A DNA stretch of 64,000 bases from Atopsyche davidsoni (GCA_022113835.1 JAILWY010000023.1:7998001-8062000), one strand, 5' to 3'; positions 38,270-52,125 are shown, counted from the stretch's first letter. The notes: a model not told the origin generated them from the letters alone. Numbers and translations are program-made.

Positions 38270-39502
38270 TTTTAAAATTGCCTGAAATTTGTATTTTAGT
38301 TTTGCTGTATAAAAAGCTATCCGCTTCCAACAAATTGATACAAAACTGAATCAAACTTTATCGAAAATTCCCAATCTTTCATTTCTCATAATGAATATTT
38401 AAAAAAGGTTTTACACACAGTATTGTAAAGTAGTCAATGTAATTATTAAATCTTTTATTTAAGAAGACTCAAATTATTTAAAATATTTTAGAGAACATTA
38501 TAAAAAAACAAAGTTTACCAAATTATATTTTGCCAATAAGATCTTTAAATCGTTGAATAGATTGGTTGCATTCAGCACTTAATTATTATTACTTTTTTTA
38601 TAGTCCAGAAAGCTGGTGTTTTTTTTTTATTTTATCAAAAGTTCGACCTATTGACAATTTTATTTGATTAAAATTACTATCGCAATTATTTTTCTTACAT
38701 TCATTTTCACAAAGAAATCACATTCGTTACTAACTATCCCCTGCTCTTTCGCAAAAAATATAGAGGTAACATCCTGTGATACCTAGTTGTGTGCATTATA
38801 ATGTGAGAAAATTCCATCACAATCCGTTTTATAGATTATTTATCTTAATTAAATATATATAATATATCAATGTTTAAAAATTTACAAAATATTTTAATTT
38901 ATAAAAATGAAGTAAATTTACAGCATCATTGAATAACTGCTTATTCTTAGTAAACTGAGGCTAAGTAGATTTATTTGTATAAAGTCTTATTCATGAAGGT
39001 TGTTTTTTTATTACTGTATGCAGATCTGAACTGGATGTTTAAAATGTTTATTTGATCTTTTTATATTTCATGATTTGAATGCATTTTTTTTTCATATATT
39101 TATTTAATGCATCAATATAATATACAATTTAAACTAGTAGAATCGACTAAAGTCAATTTTGTATAATGACAGGAACACAGTCGGGTCATTGTGTGTAATA
39201 ATAATACATTGGTTATTTAACATTTTGTGTACCAAAAAATTCTAAATCTTGACATTGTGTAAATTGTATAGTAATTAATATAATCATGTAAACAGAAAAC
39301 ATAAATAATTTATATTGTATTAACATGCTTATACATCAATTATTTAATACTATGCAGAATCTGTTTGACTGTCACTTGTCTATTAACAAACCCTTAAAAA
39401 AAAATTTATGCAACTTATGATGAATACCACAATCCAATTATTATTGCCCTAAAACAAGTTTTCTGACATGAATCATAATGAATATATTTTTATTTTTTCC
39501 AG
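38270..39502. other. AT-rich presumed 5' intron of the TBC gene
   Basis: It ends in a good acceptor (TTTTTTCCAG at 39493-39502). No coding exon is recognised in it, although the gene's initiator exon should lie here, further upstream, or just before 39503. Confidence 0.4.
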
Positions 39503-42500
39503 GGGTGTGTTTCCTTGGAGGAGTAATGGCCCCACGAATCACGCATGCAAGCCACAACCGCTGGTCACCTCCCACTCCCCACCTCTCTCCTCTCCCAACT
39601 CCGCCTCGCCCTGGAAGCTGTTTGGACGCACCGAACCGGCAGAGCAGGAGCTACCAGAGCCAAGCCCCAGCACCCCGGCCTCCTCGGGCGCCAGTACCCC
39701 TCTTCGCCAACACCGACGCTGCGGCAGTAATGCCAGCAATGGAGATATTAAGCAATTTGAAGACTTGGTCGCAAGCTCTGTTGCACTAATACAGCATAAT
39801 CGGTGAGAAATTTTGATTTTTTAAAGCTAAAAAGAACATTTGGGAAGACTTATATCCTATAAAACAGGGCAAAAAGAATACAAGATACATGCTTTCAGGT
39901 TTGTGACTCACAAGCAAGAGACTACGGCTAGGGACATAACCTAACTTACATATAACTTGAACTTCAATGTTATCAGTTGTAGTCAGTTTTACGGTTATTT
40001 TAACACAGCTTTGTTTCTTTTCAAGTTATGTCCATTGATTGTATTATAGGGATTGAATCCAAGACACTAAAATTAAATGATTTGATGATATCAACGATGT
40101 TGAATAAAATAGATAAAATTATTATAATAACTTAATGTAATATAATTAAAGAAATCTACATTTTCTAAAATAGACCTGTCATGTCTTGGCAACTGGATTT
40201 TTTCTCTAGGATTTCATTAGTGAGGAGACTCTGCTTTTACTGAGCTCATCTAAATTCAAAGCTGGTGTTTAGTTGTATTTATACTTATTTAATAATTTAT
40301 CATTTTTATAATTCTTATATAATACTGCAGAACCTGCGCATTATTTGTGAATGGTTCTGTTTATGTTATACATTCAAGGTATAATCATCATTTGGCTGCT
40401 ATAAGCATTAAATAAATATGAATATTTTGCTTTGGAATTCCATCCATCTATCAGGAATAAACATTTTAATTTAAAAATAAGTATTCATAACAGCTAGCAG
40501 CTTTATTGTGAGCGGATTGTTTGATATGTGATGCATGCCAATTACCTATTGTTCCTTCTAATCGTGACTTGTCCAAGTTAAGGTATCATCAATTTATTCA
40601 TACATGCAAACATGCTTTGGAATGTCTCTAATCTTCGACAAAATACTGATAATTTATTGAATTTGTTATCTGATGAGACAAATCTAAATACTACAGTGAA
40701 CTTTGCCTCAGAACTTATCTTATTAAATCTGTGTATTATGGTAAATAAAATCTTTATCATAGATGAAATGTGGAAGACTTTAGTAATGGAGAAATATTCA
40801 TTTTCCAACATAATCATGAATCTTAAAATACGAAAATAAATATAACTAACAGAGATATAATATAACTTACTCAACATCGTGCCATCTCCTCTATTCACTA
40901 TCTACAGTTCGTAATATCTAGTTATGACAACTTTCCATATCTAGCTTCATAATAAGATAATTGAGGGATTCCCTGCCTTGGGTTTTTTTTGTATGACATA
41001 CTATTTGCTGCAATATTATCACCACATTATCATTATGTCAAGTAGAAAAATGGGTTTTTTGAAGCAGGGACATTTTTAACATTTACCGCAAGCATGTCTT
41101 GCAAATATTTGTTTAGAAGAATGTTAATACGCAAGAAAAAAAACTCCCTGATTCACAAAGTGATTAATTTGAGAAAAAATTCAATAATAAGCATAATTAG
41201 TTTTGGCAGTGTCCAGTCAAAAAAACAATAATTTATAAACCCAATTTACAGGCCTTCAAATCTACCAGCCAAAGATACAGCAGAAGAGCAGCGCCACCGT
41301 CAAGAGTACGGGCGCATGGTGGAGGCGGCGCGCAGACGTGAAGCTCGGGGGGCTCGTGAGCGGCGTCGGCAGCTTGCCCAGCAGGTTCGACATGAGGATC
41401 AGCTCAGCGCGGCCTTACGCCAGTGGAACCGTACCATCCTGCCTGCTTGGGAAACAACGTTAGTACTTCCACACACTTCAACATTTAATCATACACCACT
41501 TTTTATAAAGTTGCCATATTCTAAATGAAAGATTTTCATTATTTATCATCCTACAATAGTTGTATTACTATTTTATTATAAAATCAAATATATCTTTATC
41601 AGTTCAGGATTAAAGCATCCAATTTACATCTTGATTTGAAATTATTTTTCTATCACTTTCACATTCTATAATGCAATCATTCTAATAGTTTCTAAAAAAT
41701 TACAGGAAATCTTCCCGTAAAACAAAAGAGCTATGGTGGTGTGGCTTACCTCCTGCTGTCAGAGGAAAAGTTTGGCAACTCGCCATACCCAACAACCTCA
41801 ACATCACTCCCCAACTCTACCGTATCTGTGTAGACAGAGCCAAGCAGAGGCTCTCGGAAGTCAAAGTTAGAAAGAACTGTCTGAGGAGGGAAAATCGAGA
41901 AAAAATACTCAACGGGCACTCTGAAAATACCAAGCACCGTAAGCTAGACTCTGATGATCATTTGAATGTGTGGAATCAGAAACCATTTCAAATTACAAAT
42001 GGGCACTGTGATGACAATTTGGATACCCCGAATCTCTACTATGATAATACTGCACCCAGCGATGGCTTCAACTGCTTGGATCAACAGGACGAACTCACCG
42101 CCAGACTTACTGACAGAGTCAAGGATCACTCAATGGTCAGGAATTACAGTGAACAAAATCTTAAAAAACAATGTATGGATACGAGTTGTTTGAAAAAGTG
42201 CTCCCAATCTGATCCCGATCTGTGCGAGTTTAGCAACGAGAGGAGTATGGAATTGATACAGTTGGATATAGCCAGGACTTTTCCAAACTTGTGTATATTC
42301 CAACCTGGTGGACCATATTTTGATGTACTTCATGAGTTGCTTGCTGCATATGTTTGTTATAGACCTGATGTTGGATATGTACAAGTAAGTTCATTTTTAT
42401 ATCCGCTGCAACTTTAAATCTATATATAAATTTAATTTCTATTCTTTTTTTCTCATAGACTATACTCGCAATCATATATATATTTGCTTGTTATATTTTC

Positions 42501-43319
42501 AGGGAATGTCTTTTTTAGCTGCAATTCTCATTCTGAATATGGACGCTCCTGAAGCTTTTATTTGCTTTTCCAACCTACTGAACGGGTCCGTACTTCGAGC
42601 GGCCTTCACTCTTGATGGAAGTACCATGCAAGTGTTGTGGAATGTTTACTCGCACTTGATGGAAGTAAACTTGCCCGCTGTACATCGTCACTTCCAAGAA
42701 TCTGCACTCGGACCAGAACTGTACCTGCTGGAGTGGCTGTACTCAGTGTTTGCTAAAGCCATGCCACTAGACGTTGCTTGTCGTGTTTGGGATGTCTTCC
42801 TTAGGGATGGAGATGAATTCCTTTTCAGAACTGCTCTTGGTATGTTATTTTTAATTATATATATAGACTTAAGAAAAACGACACAATGTCAATAATTGAT
42901 ACTTGTCAAATAAAATCAACTTTAAGTTCACCTTCAATTGATTTTACACACGGGATCATAGGTGTATCATATAATAAACTAAGAGTTTATAATGATTATG
43001 ATTCAAACTGAAAAGCCATGTGACAATAAAATTAATTACTTTTTTAATTCACTTTTTCAACACATTTAATACCTTTTTTTATTTCTTAAATAAAGGTGTC
43101 CTCCATCTCTATCAAGACGAACTTGTTCGCTTAGACTTCATAACAGCAGCGCAGTTCCTCACAAAGCTTCCTGAAGACATGTCCTCTGATGCCCTCTTCA
43201 AGAGCATTAACTCAATCAACATGACCGTGGACAAGCTGACTTTCCACCAGTTGGTAGACAAGTACAAAGATACCAGCCCCATGGCTCTGGATGAAGAAGC
43301 TACTAGTAGCAATTTATAA
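39503..43319 (+). CDS. TBC-domain Rab GTPase-activating protein, TBC1D14/TBC1D12-like (5' end unresolved)
   Basis: Coding exons at 39503-39802, 41252-41458, 41706-42384, 42503-42839 and 43096-43319 join in consistent phase to 581 residues plus stop. The order is a Ser/Pro-rich N-terminal part, a charged coiled-coil-like segment (RPSNLPAKDTAEEQRHRQEY onward), then the TBC domain. The catalytic fingers are present: Arg in LDIARTFPNLCIF and Gln in YRPDVGYVQGMSF. Close agreement through CRVWDVFLRDGDEFLFRTALG places it with TBC1D12/TBC1D14, Rab GAP-like regulators tied to recycling endosomes and autophagy. The first exon starts in mid-codon, so the initiator Met is missing. An ATG at 39468 reads into this frame only if the preceding intron is retained. 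An unusual spacer of about 124 residues sits inside the TBC domain. Confidence 0.9.
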
Positions 43320-46300
43320 TTATAGCTTGCCATTTAACTGTACTATTTAAATTTTAATACTTAATGTCAACATCCTTACGTGCGTAAATATTTGTTTCAG
43401 TGAATCCAAAATTACTATAGTACTCAGATTATTGTATATAATACGTATTGATGAAATTTCCTAGAGACTAAATTGCAAACACCAATGTCTATAAATAATA
43501 TTATCCTAACTTTTAACATCTACTTTTTTATTGGTACTTTTTGGATATCACTCTTTATGTATTTTTAATCTTTTTCTTTGCTGTGATGAATATTCAAGAT
43601 AAAATGTATTCCCATTAGAGTCCATTATTTGAGACCAATGAGTGTATCTACACATAATCTTTCATAATAATCCAATTAGGAAGTGTTTCTTCGATAACAT
43701 TATGTAATACTAATACAAACTGGATCATTTCTTCCTAAATTTATCTTGCAAATAAACTATGAAAAGAGTTTTAAAGTAGGTCTTTGAGTTTAGCAAAATC
43801 TGATTCTCTCCTGCAGGTATTAATATCTCTTTTAATCATCAATCTAAACATCTTAATGATCGATCTGACATTCAGGAAAATTTGTATTATCTGCCATAGT
43901 TCATTGGATTCTTCTTATTTATTTTGACTTGCTTACAAACACAGGTATTAAACGGACTCTAAATTTATATAATTTCAAATCCTTATTTTATCCTTAAATT
44001 TTTAATTTTTGGTTTTTTACAGAAAGCTTTGTGTAATACTATGTTTCTAAAACACCACCAATATATCCAACTTGGACCATTTCTACTCACATATCAACCA
44101 TATAAAAACCTCTCATATTTTTAATTTCTTATCTAATAATTTTAAAGCATTTAGTTACTCTCTACTTGATTTTAAAAATTGGCAAAACTGATTAGTGGGT
44201 GCATTTTTGTCTGATTATAGTTTCAACTATAATCAGACAAAAATTCGTAAGTTCTGTAAGTCTTAGACTAACCTTCAGGTTAGTCTAAGACTTACAGTCG
44301 ACGAGTGCAAATATTCTCAATACATATGAGCTTGCGATAGTCAAGCCTACATTACTGATAGTGTCAGTTAATACAAAGATATATTCAGTCTAGTATGTCT
44401 GACAAGTCCCGGGTAGGCTCTAAAATTTACAGTATTTTTAAAATCGTTATGAAGACTGGTGTTTTTTTTAATTTTTATTATGAAATCACTTTTGAATTTT
44501 TTTAAGTTGAATATTGATAACTAAATTGCATGTTGTACTCATCCATTATTATGTGGTTGTTTATAAAGTTATTGAGATTCCTTGCATTAAAGTTGTCTTT
44601 TGGCTCTCAAAAGTATCTTCAAGGTATATTTGCAATTATGATTATATATTATTGTTTTAAATGAAGGCGGGGGATATTTAAGGATAGCGCAATGAATATA
44701 ATAACATATAAATATCCCATGCCTTCATTACCTATTGATAAGTACTCTTAAAAGTCCATTTTGAAAACTAAACCTTGGCTTGAAACTACTTTTGAAAGGA
44801 CAATTTTTTGTTCTTTTCTGTAACAAAATTACCGTAAAAATAAGATGACCTTAATATTATGTGTGGACATTAGTATCTTTTTTTTATATCTTCAGCCCAG
44901 AAACATAAACATATAAACATAGTGTGGCTGGCATATTGAGGATTAATATAACCAATGTGAAATTGTCGTCAAATACCTCTCATTTGTTAAATATGCCAAA
45001 CAATTGGTTCATAAACGTCAGTTTTAATTTTTATAATGAAATCTCTTTAAATATTTTAATTAAATCCATACCATTCCATGTACCAACTCTCAAACTCAAC
45101 AATAGATTTCCCTTTTGTGTAATTTCTTTTATTTTGATAATTAATAAGCATTTGCATGAGTTTTTTTAGATAATACTCAATGGCTAGAATATATGACCAG
45201 TCCAAATTGATGTCCAATATATATATATATGTCTATGTAATGGAACATATCCTATTTGTGTATCAACGTAGCCATTACACTTAATTTGTAAAATATATAA
45301 AATGTATTCAATAATACTAAAATAAGATTAGATAAAAAATATTATTTATATAGGATACCCATCGTTTTACAATTTTTTAAAGAATATTAAATATAGATAC
45401 ATATATGCTTAAATATCTATGAACTTATGGTTTTTGTTGCTAATTGTACAAAGATTAAGGCATCTACAGTCGTCTTACAGTAGTCTTAGCAAAGTACATG
45501 TTACCTCTTTTCAGAATTGTACAACATTTTCGGCCATAATTTTTTGACTTCACCGTTGTCTCCTTTTTTTTCCTATCAGCTGATGAATATCCCTCATATA
45601 CAGCATGGTATGACAACAAGTTATTTTTCATTTCATAAGCAATGAGTTGACATATTGCGACATTATGTTCTTAATTACGTTCAAGCAATTGCAAAAATAC
45701 TCCCGTGATAACTTAATTTTAAATTCAACTTCACTAGACCAGTCATTCATCCAAATCTGGCAATAATGACTAACTTATTCCTTTTTTTGCCATGTTCGAA
45801 TGCTATTTAAATAAAACAATATAAATAATTTCTATAACGCTATTTTCGATAAACCTTAAAATTAAATTACTGAAACTTTACTCAAAAATGTATACTGTTT
45901 TTATTATTTATTATAGTTTTTTATAATTCTTATGTGTTTATTTTGTAATGACTTCATTGCTTTACGTTTCATGTATATTTTTTGACTGTGAAGAATCTCA
46001 AATGATACTATATTATTGTAAAATAAAGTTACTTTATTAAATGTTTCTATAATACTATTGATATAAAATAAATTTTATAATTTTAATTAGCTTAAAGCCA
46101 TACTCTTTATATTCGTGAGTCTACAATTATTGTTGTTAACATATAAACATTTGCCAAATTACATTATTCTTAAGTATTTTTGTCCATATAGAATCTCTAA
46201 GTGTGGTGTATTTCCAAAATAAGAAAAAAGCAATTTACCATTTACTTAAAATAATATTCATTTAATAAATCATAATAGGCAGTCAACAACACAGAAAATA

Positions 46301-47052
46301 AAAAGGGAAAATTATTAATCACGGCCTGTATTTTTAAAGTAAAAATGAACATAAGCTGCTGCCTAAAGCAAATTCATATATTTATATTGAATGTTTTGTA
46401 TGGTGTATCATGTCAAATTGTGATATAAGATATTTTAAATAAGAAGTGTTTTGTAACCGATTAATCTGTGAATAATGTAAATATTTAATATTACATCAAA
46501 ATAAGTTGCAAATTGATGTTATACAATAAAAATAAATCATTATATTGGAATTGAATCGCTTTTTCTATTTCTTTCCTAATGATTTTCAATCACTGTTCAT
46601 GATTTTATATTAATATATATACATATTGTATGTGCGTGTGTGTACAAACATATAAATGTTCAAAAGAAGGACGTATTTATTTGACTTGTATGGTGTTGAG
46701 ATTTTCGCCATTCATAAGGTGTTGATGAGATGTGGTGAATGCAAGAATGATGTATGGTTGGAAATCAGAAGGCTAGTGAAATATTTTACATATTCGTAGT
46801 ATATTCAATATAACTATACTAGATGGAAATATACGTGGTTACTGCTTTGATGCTGCGAGGTCTCTGGTGGAGAAGATGTTTATATAACATCCCGATCCGA
46901 GGATAACGTAAACAAAAGGGGATCACCAGGATAAATTCCACAAGAATTATTTATCTGGTGTCATTGACCTCTGATCAATAGATCGGATGGCACATTCCAA
47001 TGGACTGTATGACACGTGTTCCAATGTAGGTACTTGTAGGTAATAATCCCTA
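43320..47052. other. 3' UTR and AT-rich spacer
   Basis: Several AATAAA-type signals follow the TBC stop codon (for example near 43750), so the exact transcript end is unclear. Apart from the palindromes at 44203-44297 nothing recognisable is seen. Confidence 0.4.
44203..44297. repeat. Two adjacent perfect palindromes with TC spacers
   Basis: Arms 44203-44222/44225-44244 (20 bp, exact) and 44254-44274/44277-44297 (21 bp, exact). Each pair is separated by only the dinucleotide TC. The two palindromes differ in sequence and lie nine bases apart. Confidence 0.95.
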
Positions 47053-49976
47053 TACGTATCTACAATTTCTAAAGCAATTAAAACGGTGTGCAAATTCTGT
47101 TTAAAGAAAAAGACTGATCGGAAAGGAAGGAAACCCAATCCATGGTGGTCAAAAGAACTCAATAGTCTAAAACATGAAATCGTAAGAGCCAAACACAGAC
47201 TACAAAATTCAGGTCCCGCAAGAAGAGAATCAATAACATTGCCAGCATTCTTAAATGCTAAAGAAAACTACAAAATTGCAATCCAGAAAGCCAAAACACA
47301 ATAATGGAAAGACTATTGCTCGAACCAAAACAGAGAAACAGTGTGGTCGACGGTCTACAGAGTACTCACCTCTACAAATAAAGCAAAGCCCCCTGCTACT
47401 TTAAGAAATGGGCCTTTGATATTTTCAAATGCGGAGGACTCTGCTGAAGCATTACAAGAATACTTTTTCCCGGACGATTTAGAGTCAACAGACACTATAG
47501 ATCAAGAAATTATCAGGAAAAATTCCAAGACCACACCCAATACACCCGATGACCCACCTTTTGTAATCTCTGAAATCATCAGGGTACTAGAAAACATGGA
47601 TCTATCAAAAGCGCCAGGAGACGACAATTTTACCTCAGATATACCATATGTCACAATTTCGTCCTATCATTTCGAGATCTTTCTCTCGAAATGTTCAACG
47701 CGTGTCTTAGAGTGAAATGTTTCCTGGACACATGGAAAAGAGCAACAGTGATAGTGATACCCAAGCCAGGCAAGAACGATTACACGGATATCAAATCCTA
47801 TAGACCTATAGGACTTCTTTCCATATTTGGCAAGACACTGAAAAAGCTGATGGTTGAAAGAATTTCCTGGCATCTACTCATCTCCAAAAAACTAAATAAT
47901 AATCAATTCAGATTTACGCCTCAAAGATCAACAGAAAATGCACTTAACACAGCGATAGACCAAATTAAAAATAACAGGGAAAAGAAATGATTAAATATTG
48001 CTGTTTCATTAGACATCAAAGGAGCTTTTGACAATGCATGGTGGCCATTCTTGCTACACCAACTAGCAGCAAAGCAATGTCCGTGCAACTTATTTGAACT
48101 CGTCAGAAGCTATCTCTCCAATAGAACAGTGCAAATCAGCCATGCTGGAACTAAACGCTGCAAGACGACTACTAAAAGATGCATCCAAGGTTCTACATGT
48201 GGTGCAACTTTCTGGAATATAATACTGGACGACCTGCTCAGTATAGATTTCAGAGAACACTGCCACGTACAGGCCTTTGCTGATGATGTTCTCCTAATAG
48301 TATCGGCCAATACTATTGAAGATGCCGAGTCGCTGACATCGTCTGCTCTCCAGCGCATAGTTAACTGGGGTAAAAAAAGTGAAATTAGAGTTCTCAGAGC
48401 ATAAAACGAACGCGATGCTGATAACCCGCCGGAGAGAACGTACCCCTAAAATCATGATGAATGGCAAAATTCTCACCCTAGTCGATCATTTCAAAATCCT
48501 AGGGCTGACAATAGATAAAAATTTAAATTGGTCTCGCCATATCGACAACGTGTGTAAGAAAGCCGCTGCGATAACCCAAATGATTGTAAGAGCAACGAAG
48601 CCCACATGGGGATGCTCTCCTGACGTGATGAAAACACTCTACATTGGAGCTGTCAAGCCTTTAATCACATACGCGGCAAGGGTATGGGCTGAGGCAGCCA
48701 AAAAGAAAACAAATAAGAAGAAACTGGACACCTTTCAGAGACAATTTGCACTCAGAGTATGCAGGGCATACAGAACTGTATCACTTGTATCAGCCCAGGC
48801 CATTGCTGGCCTCATTCCACTGGACCTGATGATACAAGAGAGGCAAGCAATAAACAATGTCAAGAAACGAGCCATCACAGATTTTCTTCCTAGTGACAGG
48901 AAATCTTCTCATTGCCTCATCTGAGTCAGAGACATCAAAGTGACCCCCGATATTTAGACCAAGACATCCCTACGCCAAAAGACAATGAACTCACTATATA
49001 CACGGACGGTAGCTTACTCGAGGGAAAGGTTGGAGCGGCTTTTGTTCCATACGAAAACAGCCAAGACTTCCTGCTAGAACATTGAAACTTGCCGACTACT
49101 GCTCCGTATTTCAGAGTGAGCTCGTTGCTATCAATGAGGCTCTTCGCTGGATATTACTAAAACCATCTGGCAGGTGGCAGTCAGTGAAAATACTCACTGA
49201 TTGTCGCTCGAGGGTAGACAGTATATCCAAACAATCAACCAACCCTCTAATAGTTAACATCCAGAAAAAGCTAAAAGAAATTCAAGCAAGTGATGTTAAC
49301 ATCGAGATAGGCTGGGTGAGAGCTCACGTTGTTCTTGTTGGAAACAAGAAAGCTGACGAAAAGGCTAAAAAAGCCACCAAAAAGAAAATGAATTATGTAT
49401 TTTCCGACTTTCCTCTGAGTTTCGCAAAAAATCTCCAGAGGAAAATTACAATGGACACATGGAACGAAAGGTACACAAGCTCTCCGCAAGGGAACGTAAC
49501 AAAGATGTTCTTTGATTCTGTTACGGATGGCGCTGAATACAGGAATACCTGCAGGATTAGCTTTGAATCAACCCAGCTCCTAACGGGTCATGGAGCGATG
49601 AGAAGTTATCTCCGCAGGTTCCACTTGACGAGCGACAACAGATGCCCTTGTGATGATATTACTCCACAAACAGTGGGTTCATGCCCCATCTTTGGTCTTC
49701 AGAGACACCAACTGGAGAGCCAATGCCGACAGGAGGGCCTGTGCCTGGATGACCTGAAGTCAGTGGCGAGACACCCACAGTTGATGAAGTCACTGGATGG
49801 CTTCTTGAAGCGTGTCATCGGAACCATAAAGAAGATAAACCAGGGGGTGTAGCTTCAGTCACTCCCATATATAGGACAATTTCGACTGACTAGTTTGGAA
49901 AGTTTCCCCAAATTGTGATGACAAACCTTGTACATAACAAGCAAGGTACCAAACAATATTAAAAAAATAATAATAA
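47053..49976 (+). mobile_element. 5'-truncated I-like non-LTR retrotransposon
   Basis: The segment encodes, in broken frames, a linker of the WWSKEL type, a reverse transcriptase, an RNase H domain and a short Cys-containing tail. It ends in (TAA)n. A 12-bp target duplication (TAATAATCCCTA at 47041-47052 and 49977-49988) bounds it, so the 5' end at 47053 is a real truncation and the endonuclease domain was never integrated. RNase H plus a TAA tail fits the I/R1 group, nearest to I-like elements; the exact clade needs a tree. Confidence 0.85.
47062..49852 (+). pseudogene. Reverse transcriptase / RNase H ORF2 remnant
   Basis: Coding similarity runs through frames with at least six breaks. There are stops at about 47302, 47988, 48922 and 49083, and frame changes near 47690 and 48379. 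Visible landmarks are RT motif A (KGAFDNAWW, near 48020), the polymerase signature FADD (about 48276-48287), and an RNase H start YTDGS near 49000. Further RNase H acidic residues lie in FQSELVAINEAL and LTDCRS, and an RAHV segment follows. The C-terminal part near 49640-49700 has spaced cysteines (CPCD...CPIF). It is non-functional as it stands. Confidence 0.85.
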
Positions 49977-49988
49977 TAATAATCCCTA

Positions 49989-50383
49989 CAAGATATTTTA
50001 TTTACAAAGGACAGTTAATTCATCAACTCTAAATCAACATATTTACAATATTTGATAGACAAAATAACGAATGGTGAATACAATTTTAAAAGTACATTAA
50101 AAAAAAAATTTAACATTACTTTATCTTTATGCAAATTTATTCAATTATAATGTGAAAAAAAATAAATGACTTTGTAATATTTATCAAGGAAAACTATTTG
50201 TAGAATAAATAGCAAATTTTGGATATTATTTGAATAAATTTTTCTGTCTTAAGAATTCTTAAAATTAGACAGACATATACATATACTTTGTAGAGTTTCG
50301 GTATTGAGATAACGATGACCACGTTTGTGATATGTGACATGATATATGGCCAATAGTACCATAAATATTGAGTAAACTCTATT
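49989..50383. other. AT-rich spacer downstream of brainiac copy 1
   Basis: Likely the 3' UTR of the minus-strand glycosyltransferase gene and short spacer. Nothing else seen. Confidence 0.4.
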
Positions 50384-51711
50384 TCAAGCATTGCCAGCTT
50401 TTCTCTGGTTATTCCAAGTGCTTATTAATTTATTTGGATCATTGAAGTCATGGCTGGCAATAGCATAGTCATACTTTGAATTTATATTATAAATTAAATA
50501 AAACTCATTACAGTGAAAAAGTTCCATACCGCACTTCTTAGCTAGAATACCCAAGTATACATCGTCAAACCTGAAAGAAGACGGCATAGTTAGTATTTGC
50601 ATAATTAGGTAAGTAAAAAAAATATTTACAACTATAAATTAATATTACCTAATGCTCCTTACATAGAAACTGGCATAGTACAATGTAATAAGTGTTTCCT
50701 TTGATAAAATGTATGCTCCTGCCGAAACAAATGGTGGCCACCTATTCCAAGGATATTCCAATAATGACATAAACCATTTATTACCTGTAAACCTAATAGG
50801 TGAGTCGTTTTCATTTACATTACCTAAAAATGATTTGCAAACATATGTAATACTCATTAACTAAAAGTTACTCAAAATAACTAATTTAAATTCAGCTTTT
50901 GATAAAAAAAAATACCTGCATACAATAACACATTCTTAGGAAAGTCAAATAGAGATGTTTGATTTTCCATATTATTATTGCCTTTCGAGAGATTTTTACT
51001 TCTGTTCCGAGAATTCTCAAAATAATAATCACTTGATTTAGGAGTAAATTTTCTGTCTGGCAGAGATTTTTCAATGTAATTTGGATAATTGTAAGGATTT
51101 TGAAGAAATCTTAATACATTCTTCACGGATATGTACATGTCGTCATCAGCAAACAGAAAATAATCAGCTTTGCTGCAATATGTCATCACCCAATTAAAAC
51201 CTATCATAGTTTTTATAGTGTTGTTATAATATGTGTCATAGAAGTCAGCCTGAACAATATCCTTATATTTGGTGGCTTCTTTTGAGATATGAAAATTTAA
51301 TCCACTTAGAGGATATTTTGCAACTCCCAATAAAAATACTGTTCGTATTTCGACATCGAAGAATCTTTTTTCATTTCCCCATGTTTTACGAATTGCAAGC
51401 CTTCTGTCTACATGACTCATCGCTGACTTGACAAGAATGACTAATCTCACAGGACTGGCTGCCCCCTGGCATTTTTCAGCACATTCTATGTTAAATGAAT
51501 AATTAAAACTGTTTATTGGTGGGATCCTAGGAACTTCATTATTTCTTAATTGCTTTATCAGTGGCATTATATCTTCTGTCAATGGATATTCAAACGTTGT
51601 TTTAAAGTCTTTTTCCATAATCTTAATACGTAAATTAAAATATTCCACTAAAGCTAAAAGAATCAAAACTATTATTAAATATTTTATGTTTTTCCCGACC
51701 TTCCTAAGCAT
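50384..51711 (-). CDS. Brainiac-like beta-1,3-glycosyltransferase, copy 1
   Basis: Exons 50916-51711, 50649-50823 and 50384-50570 join in phase to 385 residues. The product is a type II Golgi protein. It has a basic start and membrane anchor (about residues 10-25), then a family 31 glycosyltransferase domain. Visible motifs are RRLAIRKTWGNE, the metal-binding FADDDMY (DDD at 189-191), EYPWNRWPPFVSAGAYILS and RFDDVYLGILAKKCG. The motif order and the GNA carboxyl end match fly Brainiac, which adds beta-1,3-GlcNAc to mannosyl-glucosylceramide during glycosphingolipid synthesis. A 75-odd residue Asn/Ser/Lys-rich insert sits between the DDD block and the WPPF block. The second exon carries VRSI where the paralogs have TKHF before the RFDD junction. 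The frame is open; whether all three copies keep the same acceptor is unknown. Confidence 0.88.
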
Positions 51712-52048
51712 TTTTTTGTATTCCTGCCAAATTAGTCTTGTGTTATTATTTGATATTTATGAATTCCTTGACTTATTTTTATAATTGAATAGTAAGAATC
51801 TGTAATCAAATAAGAATAAATTGTTTTTAAATATATTAAATACTAACAAAACCGCTTGCATACGAATTATTCAAGCTTAGGAATTTCAGAAACGTTAATA
51901 CATACATAATGAAATATAAGTAATCCAGTTTTCCTCAAACAAAGATTATTTTAAAGTAAAATAAAAACTATTCATACTACTGAAATAATATATAATTCAA
52001 CTTGTGTTTCATTTACATTATTATTCATCTAATACTTTTGTGATTTTT

Positions 52049-52125
52049 CCACGTTTTATTTTGTTGATGACTAGTTTCGCCATCCTTTTTGGCGAAACCA
52101 GTTACCATTAAAATAAAACATGTGG
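52049..52125. repeat. Imperfect foldback element
   Basis: The two halves are imperfect inverted repeats of about 33-35 bp, best at the centre (GTTTCGCC / GGCGAAAC) and at the outer ends. It is probably a remnant of a small inverted-repeat transposon. Confidence 0.6.

Noticed and set aside
39478..39789. Pro-rich plus-strand frame starting before the TBC exon
   Set aside because: It is out of frame with the TBC domain and does not connect to exon 2.
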